Under the pieces are notes generated by a model, which saw only the letters and a list, made by a program, of their open reading frames with translations, searched no databases and had not been told where the DNA came from. Made by a program: the position numbers and the translations under genes. Positions 1 to 6,369 of a DNA stretch of 11,492 nt are shown here, piece by piece; the first letter of the stretch is position 1; the number at the start of each line of letters is the position of its first letter. This DNA comes from an uncultured Lachnospiraceae bacterium (GTDB lineage: Bacteria; Bacillota_A; Clostridia; Lachnospirales; Lachnospiraceae), in contig CAJUFW010000022.1 in NCBI GenBank assembly GCA_910585655.1, forward strand, positions 17,587-29,078. The letters are read 5' to 3'.

Positions 1-1795
1 TCGTAGTTGGCTTTGCTGCGGGTTTTCTAGTCTCGGTAGGCTCCCCGGCTGCCGACTGTGCTGTCGTTTTTTCTGGTCTGATTCCTGCCTGCCTTGTTCC
101 TGTTGTTGGTCTTCTGGCTGCCACTGGCTTTCCTGGCTCGGTTCCCTTTGATTCTGCTGCTCCAGTCGCCGTTCTTCCGGCTGCGGCAGGTCTGGAAACA
201 AGCTTCTTCACCGCCGAAGCTTCCGCTGATCCGGCGGCTTCTGCGCGGTTTGCCCCTGCAACTGCCATAGAAGTCTTCGCTCTATTTACCGCTGTCACAT
301 TACCGGCTCCCGCTCCTGTCGGACGACTGACCGGCTTTCTCGGTGTCGTACTGTTTTCTGCCAGTGCTTTCGGTTCAGAGTCCTCTTTTGCAACAGCAAT
401 TTCTTTTTTTACTGCCTGCAGCTCGGCAGTCTCCTGCTTCCAGCCGGTTTTCTTTGTTTCTGTCGGCTGGACTTTCGTTTGCTTCCTCTCTGCTTCTATT
501 TCTTTTCCTTCTTTTTTTGTTTCTTGTGTTTTTTCTATTCCCTTTGCTTCTCTTGTTTCTTGTGCCTCTTCTGTTTTCTTTGCTTCTTTTATTTCCTGTG
601 TCTTTTCTGTTCCCTTTTCTTCTATTTCTTGTGTCTGTTCTGTTTCTCTTATTTCTTCTCCTTCTTCTATCAGAACGTTCTTTTCTTTCTTATCAATATA
701 TTCCCTTTTCTCTTCCGGTTCCGACTCCTCTTTTACTGTCTTCTTTATATTTTCCGTACTCTCCAGCTTTTCCTTTTCCAAAACAGCCTTTTCTTCTATC
801 GCCTTCTCTGCTGTTTTCTTCTGCTTCTTTTTCGCCGCCTTAGCCTTCTTTTTTTCTGCTTCTGCCGAAAGAAGTTCTCCTGCCAAAAAGGCGCGCCAGT
901 CAAAGACAGCCTCTACCGACCGGATCGCCACCTCGATCATCTCTTCGTCCGGTTCTCTTGTCGTCAGTCCCTGCAGCCACAAACCTGGCTTACTCAAAAT
1001 CGCTACTACCTGGCTTTCACTTCGTCCCGCTAACTTAATTAGCTCATAGGACACTCCGGCGATCACCGGAATTAAAAGGATACGAAATACCATCCTCAGC
1101 CACATATTATCCACCCGGATAAACATAAAAAACAAAGCGCTTAATATAATAACAAACAACATAAAGCTCGTACCGCAGCGTTTATGCCTGGTAGATTGCT
1201 TTTTGACATTTTCTACAGTCAGCGGCAGTTCCTGTTCAATACAGTTAATCGACTTATGCTCGGCTCCATGGTACATAAATACCCGGCGAATATCCTTCAT
1301 CGTCGAAATTGCCAATACATAACCGACAAAAATCGTAATCCGAATCACCCCTTCCACCAGGGTCAATACTGCTGAAGAGGTGACAACCTTCTCCAACAGA
1401 CTGGCAATCCAAAACGGCAGCAGCATAAAAATCGCCACCGCCAGCAAAATCGAAAGCACTACCGTACAGCCCATCATCACCGCTTCTGCCTTTTCTCCCA
1501 TAATGGAAATCAGCTTTTTTTCAAACTGCGACGGTTCCGTCTGATCTTCTTCTTCGTAAAAGCTTGCAGAAAAAGTCAAGGTTCTCATCCCCAGAATCAT
1601 AGATTCTACAAAATTAACCACACCGCGAATAAAGAGCCATCCCAGGAAGGGATACTTCTCTGCCACTCCATGAAATTCTTTTTTCTCTACTACGATCTGT
1701 TTATCCGGCTTCCTGACGGCAACCGCATAAGTTTCCTGGTTTTTCATCATAACACCTTCCAGGACAGCCTGTCCACCAATCTCCGATGGCTTCAT
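1..1795 (-). CDS. yqhQ: YqhQ-like DUF1385 membrane protein with long low-complexity C-terminal extension (3' end outside window)
   Basis: The reading frame is open from ATG at 1795 to the window edge, at least 598 residues, with no stop reached. The core matches the DUF1385/YqhQ family (COG3872, function unknown): GGQAVLEGVMMK at residues 7-18, YHGAEHK at 175-181 and HKRCGTSF at 204-211. Four hydrophobic segments lie near 108-130, 143-165, 210-226 and 233-252, so I infer a membrane protein. The family usually ends near 300-320 residues. Here the core ends near residue 310 and at least 288 more residues follow, first Lys/Glu-rich and then Ala/Pro/Thr/Arg/Lys-rich. A GGGGGAAAGG ribosome binding site supports the 1795 start; an in-frame ATG at 1819 has none. 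The gene lies downstream of rpmE, behind a terminator, and I found no clear promoter of its own, so it may depend on read-through. Family assignment is secure; the biochemical role is not known. Confidence 0.88.
   Translation of the reverse strand, partial: MKPSEIGGQAVLEGVMMKNQETYAVAVRKPDKQIVVEKKEFHGVAEKYPFLGWLFIRGVVNFVESMILGMRTLTFSASFYEEEDQTEPSQFEKKLISIMGEKAEAVMMGCTVVLSILLAVAIFMLLPFWIASLLEKVVTSSAVLTLVEGVIRITIFVGYVLAISTMKDIRRVFMYHGAEHKSINCIEQELPLTVENVKKQSTRHKRCGTSFMLFVIILSALFFMFIRVDNMWLRMVFRILLIPVIAGVSYELIKLAGRSESQVVAILSKPGLWLQGLTTREPDEEMIEVAIRSVEAVFDWRAFLAGELLSAEAEKKKAKAAKKKQKKTAEKAIEEKAVLEKEKLESTENIKKTVKEESEPEEKREYIDKKEKNVLIEEGEEIRETEQTQEIEEKGTEKTQEIKEAKKTEEAQETREAKGIEKTQETKKEGKEIEAERKQTKVQPTETKKTGWKQETAELQAVKKEIAVAKEDSEPKALAENSTTPRKPVSRPTGAGAGNVTAVNRAKTSMAVAGANRAEAAGSAEASAVKKLVSRPAAAGRTATGAAESKGTEPGKPVAARRPTTGTRQAGIRPEKTTAQSAAGEPTETRKPAAKPTT
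515..640 (-). repeat. Imperfect 33-36 bp tandem repeat inside the yqhQ extension
   Basis: On the plus strand the motif TTC(T/C)TGTG occurs at 521, 557, 593 and 626, giving a period of 36, 36 and 33 bp. In the yqhQ frame this encodes 11-12 residue units: TQEIEEKGTEK, TQEIKEAKKTEE, AQETREAKGIEK and a partial TQETKKEGKE. The period is a multiple of three, so the frame is kept. Confidence 0.7.
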
Positions 1796-1869
1796 ATCGA
1801 CACCTAACCTTTCCCCCATATTTCAATCTCAACAGTCCGGTTCCCCTCACTGCCGCTTTCTTTCTATAT

Positions 1870-1904
1870 TCAAAAATAGGTTGAGATTCTAAAAACCTCA
1901 ACCT
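1870..1904 (-). terminator. Intrinsic terminator after rpmE
   Basis: On the minus strand an 8-bp stem (AGGTTGAG at 1904-1897 pairing with CTCAACCT at 1885-1878) has an 11-nt loop and is followed by a T-rich tract (ATTTTTG, 1877-1871). It lies between rpmE and yqhQ and should end rpmE transcripts, with possible partial read-through into yqhQ. Confidence 0.8.
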
Positions 1905-1929
1905 GTTTTCTTCCGCACTTGTAAATGGA

Positions 1930-1974
1930 GCAGCCATTTGACTTTCGTTTTATCTTTTTCTGCCAAACGGCTGC
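1930..1974 (-). other. Long hairpin in the rpmE-yqhQ intergenic region
   Basis: An 11-bp inverted repeat, GCAGCCGTTTG (minus strand, 1974-1964) with CAAATGGCTGC (1940-1930), pairs fully with one G-U wobble around an A-rich loop of 23 nt. It starts 9 bp past the rpmE stop and precedes the intrinsic terminator at 1870-1904. No T-tract follows, so it is not itself a terminator. Its function is unknown; 3' end protection or a processing site are possibilities. Confidence 0.55.
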
Positions 1975-1982
1975 TGTTTTTT

Positions 1983-2195
1983 CTAATTCTGTTCCTGTTT
2001 TAAGCCATACCTACGGTTAAACTTATCAATCGCACCACGCGCTGCGGCAGCCCTTTGCTGGCCTGTATAGAACGGATGGCACTTGGAACATACTTCTACG
2101 TGAATATCCTTCTTCGTAGAGCCTGTCACAAACTCGTTGCCGCAGTTGCAGACAACCTTCGCCTGATAATACTCTGGATGGATTCCTTCCCTCAT
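1983..2195 (-). CDS. rpmE: 50S ribosomal protein L31, zinc-binding type
   Basis: This 70-residue protein has the L31 signature, starting MREGIHPEYY with HPFYTGQQR near the middle. L31 is a large-subunit protein at the subunit interface. Four cysteines at 16, 18, 36 and 39 form the zinc ribbon, so this is the C+ (zinc-containing) type rather than the zinc-free paralogue made under zinc starvation. I chose the ATG at 2195 because AGAGAGGTGAAATC places an AGGTG ribosome binding site 6-7 nt upstream and the family begins here. An in-frame ATG at 2246 would add 17 residues that fall in the leader, downstream of the promoter. The gene sits 95 bp after rho, with its own promoter (2258-2286), a leader hairpin (2221-2240) and an intrinsic terminator. 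Confidence 0.97.
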   Translation of the reverse strand: MREGIHPEYYQAKVVCNCGNEFVTGSTKKDIHVEVCSKCHPFYTGQQRAAAARGAIDKFNRRYGLKQEQN

Positions 2196-2220
2196 GATTT
2201 CACCTCTCTGATTTCTACTC

Positions 2221-2240
2221 GAATTGGATTTTGCCAATTC
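2221..2240 (-). promoter_or_regulatory. Perfect hairpin in the rpmE 5' leader
   Basis: GAATTGG and CCAATTC form a perfect 7-bp stem with a 6-nt loop, inside the predicted leader of about 55 nt between the promoter and the L31 start. Ribosomal proteins commonly repress their own mRNA through leader structures, and L31 leader candidates have been described in Firmicutes. Assigning this hairpin to such an element is inference. Confidence 0.5.
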
Positions 2241-2257
2241 TAACAAACAGCTTTATG

Positions 2258-2286
2258 ATTATAGCATACCCTGTCCAAAAAAGCAA
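2258..2286 (-). promoter_or_regulatory. Sigma-A promoter of rpmE, extended -10
   Basis: On the minus strand, TTGCTT (2286-2281), a 17-bp spacer and a consensus TATAAT (2263-2258), preceded by TGC as an extended -10. It begins just past the rho stop codon, giving rpmE transcription independent of rho. The start point should fall near 2251. Confidence 0.8.
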
Positions 2287-2290
2287 TCCC

Positions 2291-3931
2291 TTAAATAATC
2301 TTATTTTTCTTTAAATATTCAATTGTATCATGGTTGTTTTTGGTAATTTTAAAAATTTTAATGATATTCTCCATCGCATCGTCTGATCGGGAAGAGCTGA
2401 GCGCCCGCTTCATCAGTAGGTTGGCTGCGGCTTCTTCCTGAGTAAAGAGCAGATCGTCCCGTCTGGTGCTTGACTTTGCCAAGTCGATCGCCGGGAAAAT
2501 TTTCTTTTCCGACAATCCTCTGTCTAAAACAATTTCCATATTGCCGGTTCCCTTAAATTCTTCAAATACCACATCGTCCATCCGGCTTCCGGTCTCTACC
2601 AGCGCCGTTGCCAAAATCGTCAGGCTTCCGCCCTCCCGCATATTTCTGGCAGCTCCGAAAAAGCGCTTCGGCATATGGAGCGCCGCCGGATCTAAGCCGC
2701 CCGAAAGCGTACGTCCGCTTGGCTGTACAGTAAGGTTATAGGCTCTTGCCAGTCGGGTAATACTATCTAAGAGAATCACTACGTCTTTTTTATGTTCCAC
2801 CAAACGCTTGGCGCGCTCAATTACCATTTCCGAAACTCTTTTATGATTTTCCGGCAGCTCGTCAAAGGTAGAATAAATCACCTCCACCTTTTCCCCTTCA
2901 ATGGATTCTTTCATATCAGTTACTTCCTCCGGACGCTCATCAATCAACAGAATCAGAAGATACATTTCCGGATAATTTTTCGTAATAGAACGAGCTACCT
3001 GTTTTAAGAGCGTTGTTTTTCCTGCTTTTGGCTGGGAAACAATCATTCCTCTTTGTCCCTTGCCAATCGGAGAAAGTAAGTCTACCATCCGCATTGCCAA
3101 GACATTTTCTCCCTGTGTCTCTAAGCGCAGACGCCGGTTCGGGAAGATCGGAGTCAAGTCCTCAAACTTAGGACGTCTCACAGCATCAGACGGATGGAAG
3201 CCATTGACAGACTTCAAATACAGCAAAGCGCTGAACTTTTCATTCTGGCTGCGAATCCGTGTATTTCCTATGATAATATCTCCTGTTTTTAAATTAAAAC
3301 GGCGAATCTGGGCAGGCGACACATAGACGTCGTTTTCCCCCGGCAGGTAATTGTCGCAGCGGATAAAGCCGTAGCCATCTGACATTACCTCTAAAATTCC
3401 CTCTTTTGTCTCACCACTGTCTAAAGCGGCAATTTCGGAAGGCTCTTCTGGGATATAATTGCGCCGTACTGGTCGCTGCTCGCTCTGCGGCTGGCTCTCC
3501 GGCTCATTCCGGCTATGTTCGCTTCGGTTTGGCTCTGTTCTGGTATATTCCGGACGCGGCTGTTCTAATCTGGACGGCTCGCTTCCACCTGTCTCTGTAC
3601 GGGCTTCCTGCCTGGCAATCTGCCCCTGCGGCTGGCTTGGTTTAGCGTTCTGCTCTGTTCTGACTGGTTTGGTCTGACTTCCGCGGCTTCCTGAATAGCT
3701 CTGCGTTCTCGTTGGCTCTCGTCTGACGCTCTCCCGTCTTCCTGTTTCTTCCCGTCCTGTCTTTGGTTCTTTGACACCAGCACTTTGCGGCGCTGCCAAA
3801 ACAGACGCAGTATTCTCGTTTGCCTTTAGCAGTTCCACCAACTGCGGCTTTGTCATAGTGGAATACCCTTTCATGTTCTTTTCTTTTGCAAGTTTCTTCA
3901 ATGCTTCTTTTGACATACTTTCATAATCCAT
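2291..3931 (-). CDS. rho: Transcription termination factor Rho with repeat-rich N-terminal insertion
   Basis: Rho is a hexameric RNA-dependent helicase that ends transcription. Domains in this 546-residue protein: SAP-like Rho N-terminal helices (1-40), a hydrophilic low-complexity insertion (about 41-170), the cold-shock RNA-binding domain with DGYGFIR (185-191), and the RecA-like motor. The Walker A is PKAGKTT (301-307), the Walker B is VVILLDS (384-390), and the conserved segment from SGGLDP to GSRMDD (410-452) is complete, so the enzyme looks active. E. coli Rho has 419 residues; the excess is the insertion, rich in Arg, Glu, Pro, Gln and Ser. The start is set by AAAGGAGA 7 nt upstream of ATG. 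A promoter at 4067-4095 leaves a leader of about 130 nt, room for the Rho autoregulation known in other bacteria. Confidence 0.98.
   Translation of the reverse strand: MDYESMSKEALKKLAKEKNMKGYSTMTKPQLVELLKANENTASVLAAPQSAGVKEPKTGREETGRRESVRREPTRTQSYSGSRGSQTKPVRTEQNAKPSQPQGQIARQEARTETGGSEPSRLEQPRPEYTRTEPNRSEHSRNEPESQPQSEQRPVRRNYIPEEPSEIAALDSGETKEGILEVMSDGYGFIRCDNYLPGENDVYVSPAQIRRFNLKTGDIIIGNTRIRSQNEKFSALLYLKSVNGFHPSDAVRRPKFEDLTPIFPNRRLRLETQGENVLAMRMVDLLSPIGKGQRGMIVSQPKAGKTTLLKQVARSITKNYPEMYLLILLIDERPEEVTDMKESIEGEKVEVIYSTFDELPENHKRVSEMVIERAKRLVEHKKDVVILLDSITRLARAYNLTVQPSGRTLSGGLDPAALHMPKRFFGAARNMREGGSLTILATALVETGSRMDDVVFEEFKGTGNMEIVLDRGLSEKKIFPAIDLAKSSTRRDDLLFTQEEAAANLLMKRALSSSRSDDAMENIIKIFKITKNNHDTIEYLKKNKII
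3497..3601 (-). repeat. Seven imperfect 15-bp repeats in rho (pentapeptide R-x-E-x-x)
   Basis: Residues 111-145 of Rho divide into seven pentapeptides: RTETG, GSEPS, RLEQP, RPEYT, RTEPN, RSEHS, RNEPE. All have Glu at position 3 and six begin with Arg. The phase is exact over 105 bp. It lies in the disordered insertion between the N-terminal helices and the RNA-binding domain. Confidence 0.7.
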
Positions 3932-4066
3932 ACGTTTTCTCCTTTACTTTTCCATTCCGACAACAGTTGGCATCCTTTGGCTCTGCTAATAGGGATATCT
4001 GACGAAGTGTCCGACGATCTCGCGATTTATCCTGAAAGAATGATGCAAAATTCTTTATTCCTTTTC

Positions 4067-4095
4067 AATATACCACTATTTTTTATTACTTTCAA
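4067..4095 (-). promoter_or_regulatory. Sigma-A promoter of rho
   Basis: On the minus strand, TTGAAA (4095-4090), a 17-bp spacer and TATATT (4072-4067). The predicted start near 4060 gives a leader of about 130 nt before the rho ATG. The -35 box lies 40 bp from the -35 box of the divergent malic enzyme promoter. Confidence 0.75.
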
Positions 4096-4135
4096 GATTT
4101 ATATTATTTTTTGGAAAATGTTCTTTCCTGTTTTC

Positions 4136-4164
4136 TTGACTTCCTATTTCTCAAATGATATGAT
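4136..4164 (+). promoter_or_regulatory. Sigma-A promoter of the malic enzyme operon
   Basis: TTGACT (4136-4141), a 17-bp spacer and TATGAT (4159-4164). The start point should fall near 4171, giving a short leader that contains the GGAGGG ribosome binding site at 4183-4188, 9 nt before ATG. Its distance from the gene and near-consensus boxes make it a good candidate for the operon promoter. Confidence 0.8.
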
Positions 4165-4197
4165 TATCCTAATTTTACGAATGGAGGGATTCATCTT

Positions 4198-5346
4198 ATG
4201 GATAACAAAGAACAGGCACTTCGGTTACATAAGGAATGGGGAGGAAAGCTGGAACTGACGGCAAAATGCCCGGTAGCTTCCCGTGAGGATTTAGCTGTCG
4301 CCTACACTCCTGGGGTGGCAGAGCCTTGCAAGGTAATTGCCGAACATCCGGAGACCGCCTACGAATATACGATCAAATCCAATACGGTAGCTGTAGTTTC
4401 CGACGGCAGCGCCGTTTTAGGGCTGGGCAATATTGGAGCTGCCGCCGCCATGCCGGTCATGGAGGGCAAGGCGGTTTTATTTAAGGAATTCGGCGGCGTC
4501 AATGCTTTTCCGATTTGTCTTGATACTCAGGACACCGAAGAAATCATCGAAACCGTCGTACGGATTGCGCCGGCTTTCGGAGGTATCAACTTAGAAGATA
4601 TTTCAGCTCCTCGTTGCTTTGAAATCGAAACCCGGTTAAAAGAACGGCTGCATATTCCGGTTTTCCATGATGATCAGCATGGTACGGCTATCGTCGTACT
4701 GGCAGGCATTATCAATGCCCTTAAAGTAACCGGCAAACATATGGAGGATTGCCGAATCGTCGTAAACGGCGCCGGTTCTGCCGGAATCGCTATCGCCAAG
4801 CTCTTGTTGCGCTATGGCTTCCCTCATCTGCTTCTCTGTGACAAATCTGGTATTCTTTCCAAAGCTACCCCGGACTTAAATTGGATGCAGCGCCAGATGA
4901 TGGACGTCACCAACCTGGAGGGGCAAACCGGGACACTGGCAGATGCTATGAAAGGCGCGGATATCTTTGTCGGCGTTTCCGCCCCTGGTATTGTATCCGA
5001 GGAAATGGTAGCTTCTATGGCACCGGATGCTATCCTGTTTGCCATGGCTAATCCAGTACCGGAAATCATGCCGGATCTGGCAAAAAAAGCCGGCGCCCGC
5101 GTCGTTGGCACAGGTCGGAGCGATTTTCCAAACCAGGTCAACAATGTTGTTGCCTTCCCTGGTATTTTCAAAGGGGCATTGGAAGGACGCGCCGAACAAA
5201 TTACTGAAGAAATGAAACTGGCAGCCGCCGTTGCGATTGCCGGGCTGGTAAAGGACGAGGATTTAAACGAGGATAATATTATGCCGGAACCATTTCATCC
5301 GGATGTTGCCAAAGTAGTTGCCGCTGCGGTCAAGGCGCACATTTAA
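4198..5346 (+). CDS. Malic enzyme (malate dehydrogenase, oxaloacetate-decarboxylating)
   Basis: Malic enzyme converts malate to pyruvate and CO2 with reduction of NAD or NADP, linking C4 acids to pyruvate. The 382-residue length fits the short bacterial form without a phosphotransacetylase domain. Visible catalytic features are Tyr36 in AYTPGVAEP, Lys91 in MEGKAVLFK, the metal ligands Glu133 and Asp134 in NLEDISAP, and FHDDQHGTA (156-164). The nucleotide-binding fold carries GAGSAGIAIA at 191-200, and conserved Asn284 and Asn315 are present. NAD or NADP preference cannot be read with confidence. ATG at 4198 follows GGAGGG by 9 nt. The stop is one base before the next start, which points to coupling with the radical SAM gene downstream. 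Some family members favour malolactic or reductive use; direction cannot be told from sequence. Confidence 0.95.
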   Translation: MDNKEQALRLHKEWGGKLELTAKCPVASREDLAVAYTPGVAEPCKVIAEHPETAYEYTIKSNTVAVVSDGSAVLGLGNIGAAAAMPVMEGKAVLFKEFGGVNAFPICLDTQDTEEIIETVVRIAPAFGGINLEDISAPRCFEIETRLKERLHIPVFHDDQHGTAIVVLAGIINALKVTGKHMEDCRIVVNGAGSAGIAIAKLLLRYGFPHLLLCDKSGILSKATPDLNWMQRQMMDVTNLEGQTGTLADAMKGADIFVGVSAPGIVSEEMVASMAPDAILFAMANPVPEIMPDLAKKAGARVVGTGRSDFPNQVNNVVAFPGIFKGALEGRAEQITEEMKLAAAVAIAGLVKDEDLNEDNIMPEPFHPDVAKVVAAAVKAHI

Positions 5347-5347
5347 G

Positions 5348-6337
5348 ATGGCAGAAAAAAAAGTCCTGCCCTGTTCGCAGGAGAGAGGATTGCGTTGGGG
5401 AGAAGATCGGTATTATACCCTGGCACATTATTTAAAGGAAACTTTTGGACGACGGCTGTATAAGCTGGCATTAGACGGCGGTATGAGCTGTCCGAACCGG
5501 GATGGTACTCTTGATACCCGTGGCTGCATTTTTTGCAGCCGCGGCGGTTCCGGAGACTATGCCTCTGATCGTAACTTGCCCATCGCCGAGCAAATAGAAA
5601 CTGCCAAAGCTTTGATTGCTCACAAGGTATCCTCCTCTTCTGCTCCCTCTTATATCGCTTATTTCCAGGCTTATACCAATACGTATCCGCCAAAAGGATC
5701 CGATTCGATAAGCTGGTTAAAAGAACGCTTCCTACCTGCTATTCGTCATCCGGAAGTAGCTGTTTTATCGATTGCCACCCGACCGGACTGCCTTTCGGAA
5801 GAAATATGCGACCTGCTGGCAGAGCTAAACCAGCAAAAACCGGTCTGGGTCGAGCTTGGTCTGCAAACTGCGCAGGAGTCCACCGCCCACTGGCTGCGCC
5901 GAGGCTATGACAACGCCGTGTTTGAACAAGCGCTCCGGCGGCTGGAAAAACGTTCTCTTGATATTATCGTCCATTTGATTTTAGGATTAAAAGGGGAAAC
6001 ACTATCTGATATGACAGCATCCGTACACTATATAAACCAATTTCCGATTCAGGGAGTCAAATTTCAGCTTCTTCATGTTCTTTCTGGTACAGATTTGTCA
6101 TTAGAATGGGACAAGCTGCATATCCTTTCAGAAGAGGAATATATTGATTGCCTGCTGTCTTGTCTGGCGGCGCTTTCTCCCTCCACTATCGTCCACCGCA
6201 TTACCGGAGACGCCCCTCGGTCTCTACTGCTCGCTCCCCACTGGAGCCTTCATAAAAAGCAGGTGTTCAACCATATCCGACAGGCACTAAAAACGCAGGA
6301 TATCTGGCAGGGAAAGTGCTTTACACGACCAACTTAG
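5348..6337 (+). CDS. ytqA: TIGR01212-family radical SAM protein (YtqA/YhcC type)
   Basis: The protein (329 residues) has the radical SAM cysteines Cys48, Cys60 and Cys63, in the pattern C-x11-C-x2-C, starting CPNRDGT and ending GCIFC. This spacing is typical of the Elp3-like subgroup to which the family belongs. The C-terminal HRITGDAPR (283-291) and the following APHWSLHKK are strong family marks. It should bind a 4Fe-4S cluster and cleave S-adenosylmethionine; the exact substrate is not established to my knowledge. ATG at 5348 is one base after the malic enzyme stop, suggesting translational coupling, but only a weak AAGG lies 12 nt upstream. An in-frame TTG at 5390 has a far better AGGAGAG site and matches where homologues begin (LRWGEDRYYTL), so the real start may be 5390. 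Confidence 0.93.
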   Translation: MAEKKVLPCSQERGLRWGEDRYYTLAHYLKETFGRRLYKLALDGGMSCPNRDGTLDTRGCIFCSRGGSGDYASDRNLPIAEQIETAKALIAHKVSSSSAPSYIAYFQAYTNTYPPKGSDSISWLKERFLPAIRHPEVAVLSIATRPDCLSEEICDLLAELNQQKPVWVELGLQTAQESTAHWLRRGYDNAVFEQALRRLEKRSLDIIVHLILGLKGETLSDMTASVHYINQFPIQGVKFQLLHVLSGTDLSLEWDKLHILSEEEYIDCLLSCLAALSPSTIVHRITGDAPRSLLLAPHWSLHKKQVFNHIRQALKTQDIWQGKCFTRPT

Positions 6338-6369
6338 CGGCTTAGCTTATCTCATTATGGAGGTGTGTC

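Noticed and set aside
343..1033. Two long plus-strand frames rich in Phe, Leu, Cys and Ser that look like membrane proteins
   Set aside because: They are the antisense reading of the Lys/Glu-rich yqhQ extension: AAA and GAA codons become TTT and TTC. They have no ribosome binding site or family features, and the minus-strand frame is continuous with the conserved DUF1385 core.
1701..1937. A 78-residue minus-strand frame starting MAAPFTSAEE
   Set aside because: It runs across the rpmE terminator and then out of frame into the start of yqhQ, has no family resemblance and no good ribosome binding site.
3977..4258. A 93-residue plus-strand frame covering the rho-malic enzyme intergenic region
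   Set aside because: It spans both promoters, overlaps the malic enzyme start in another frame, and has no ribosome binding site or recognisable domain.
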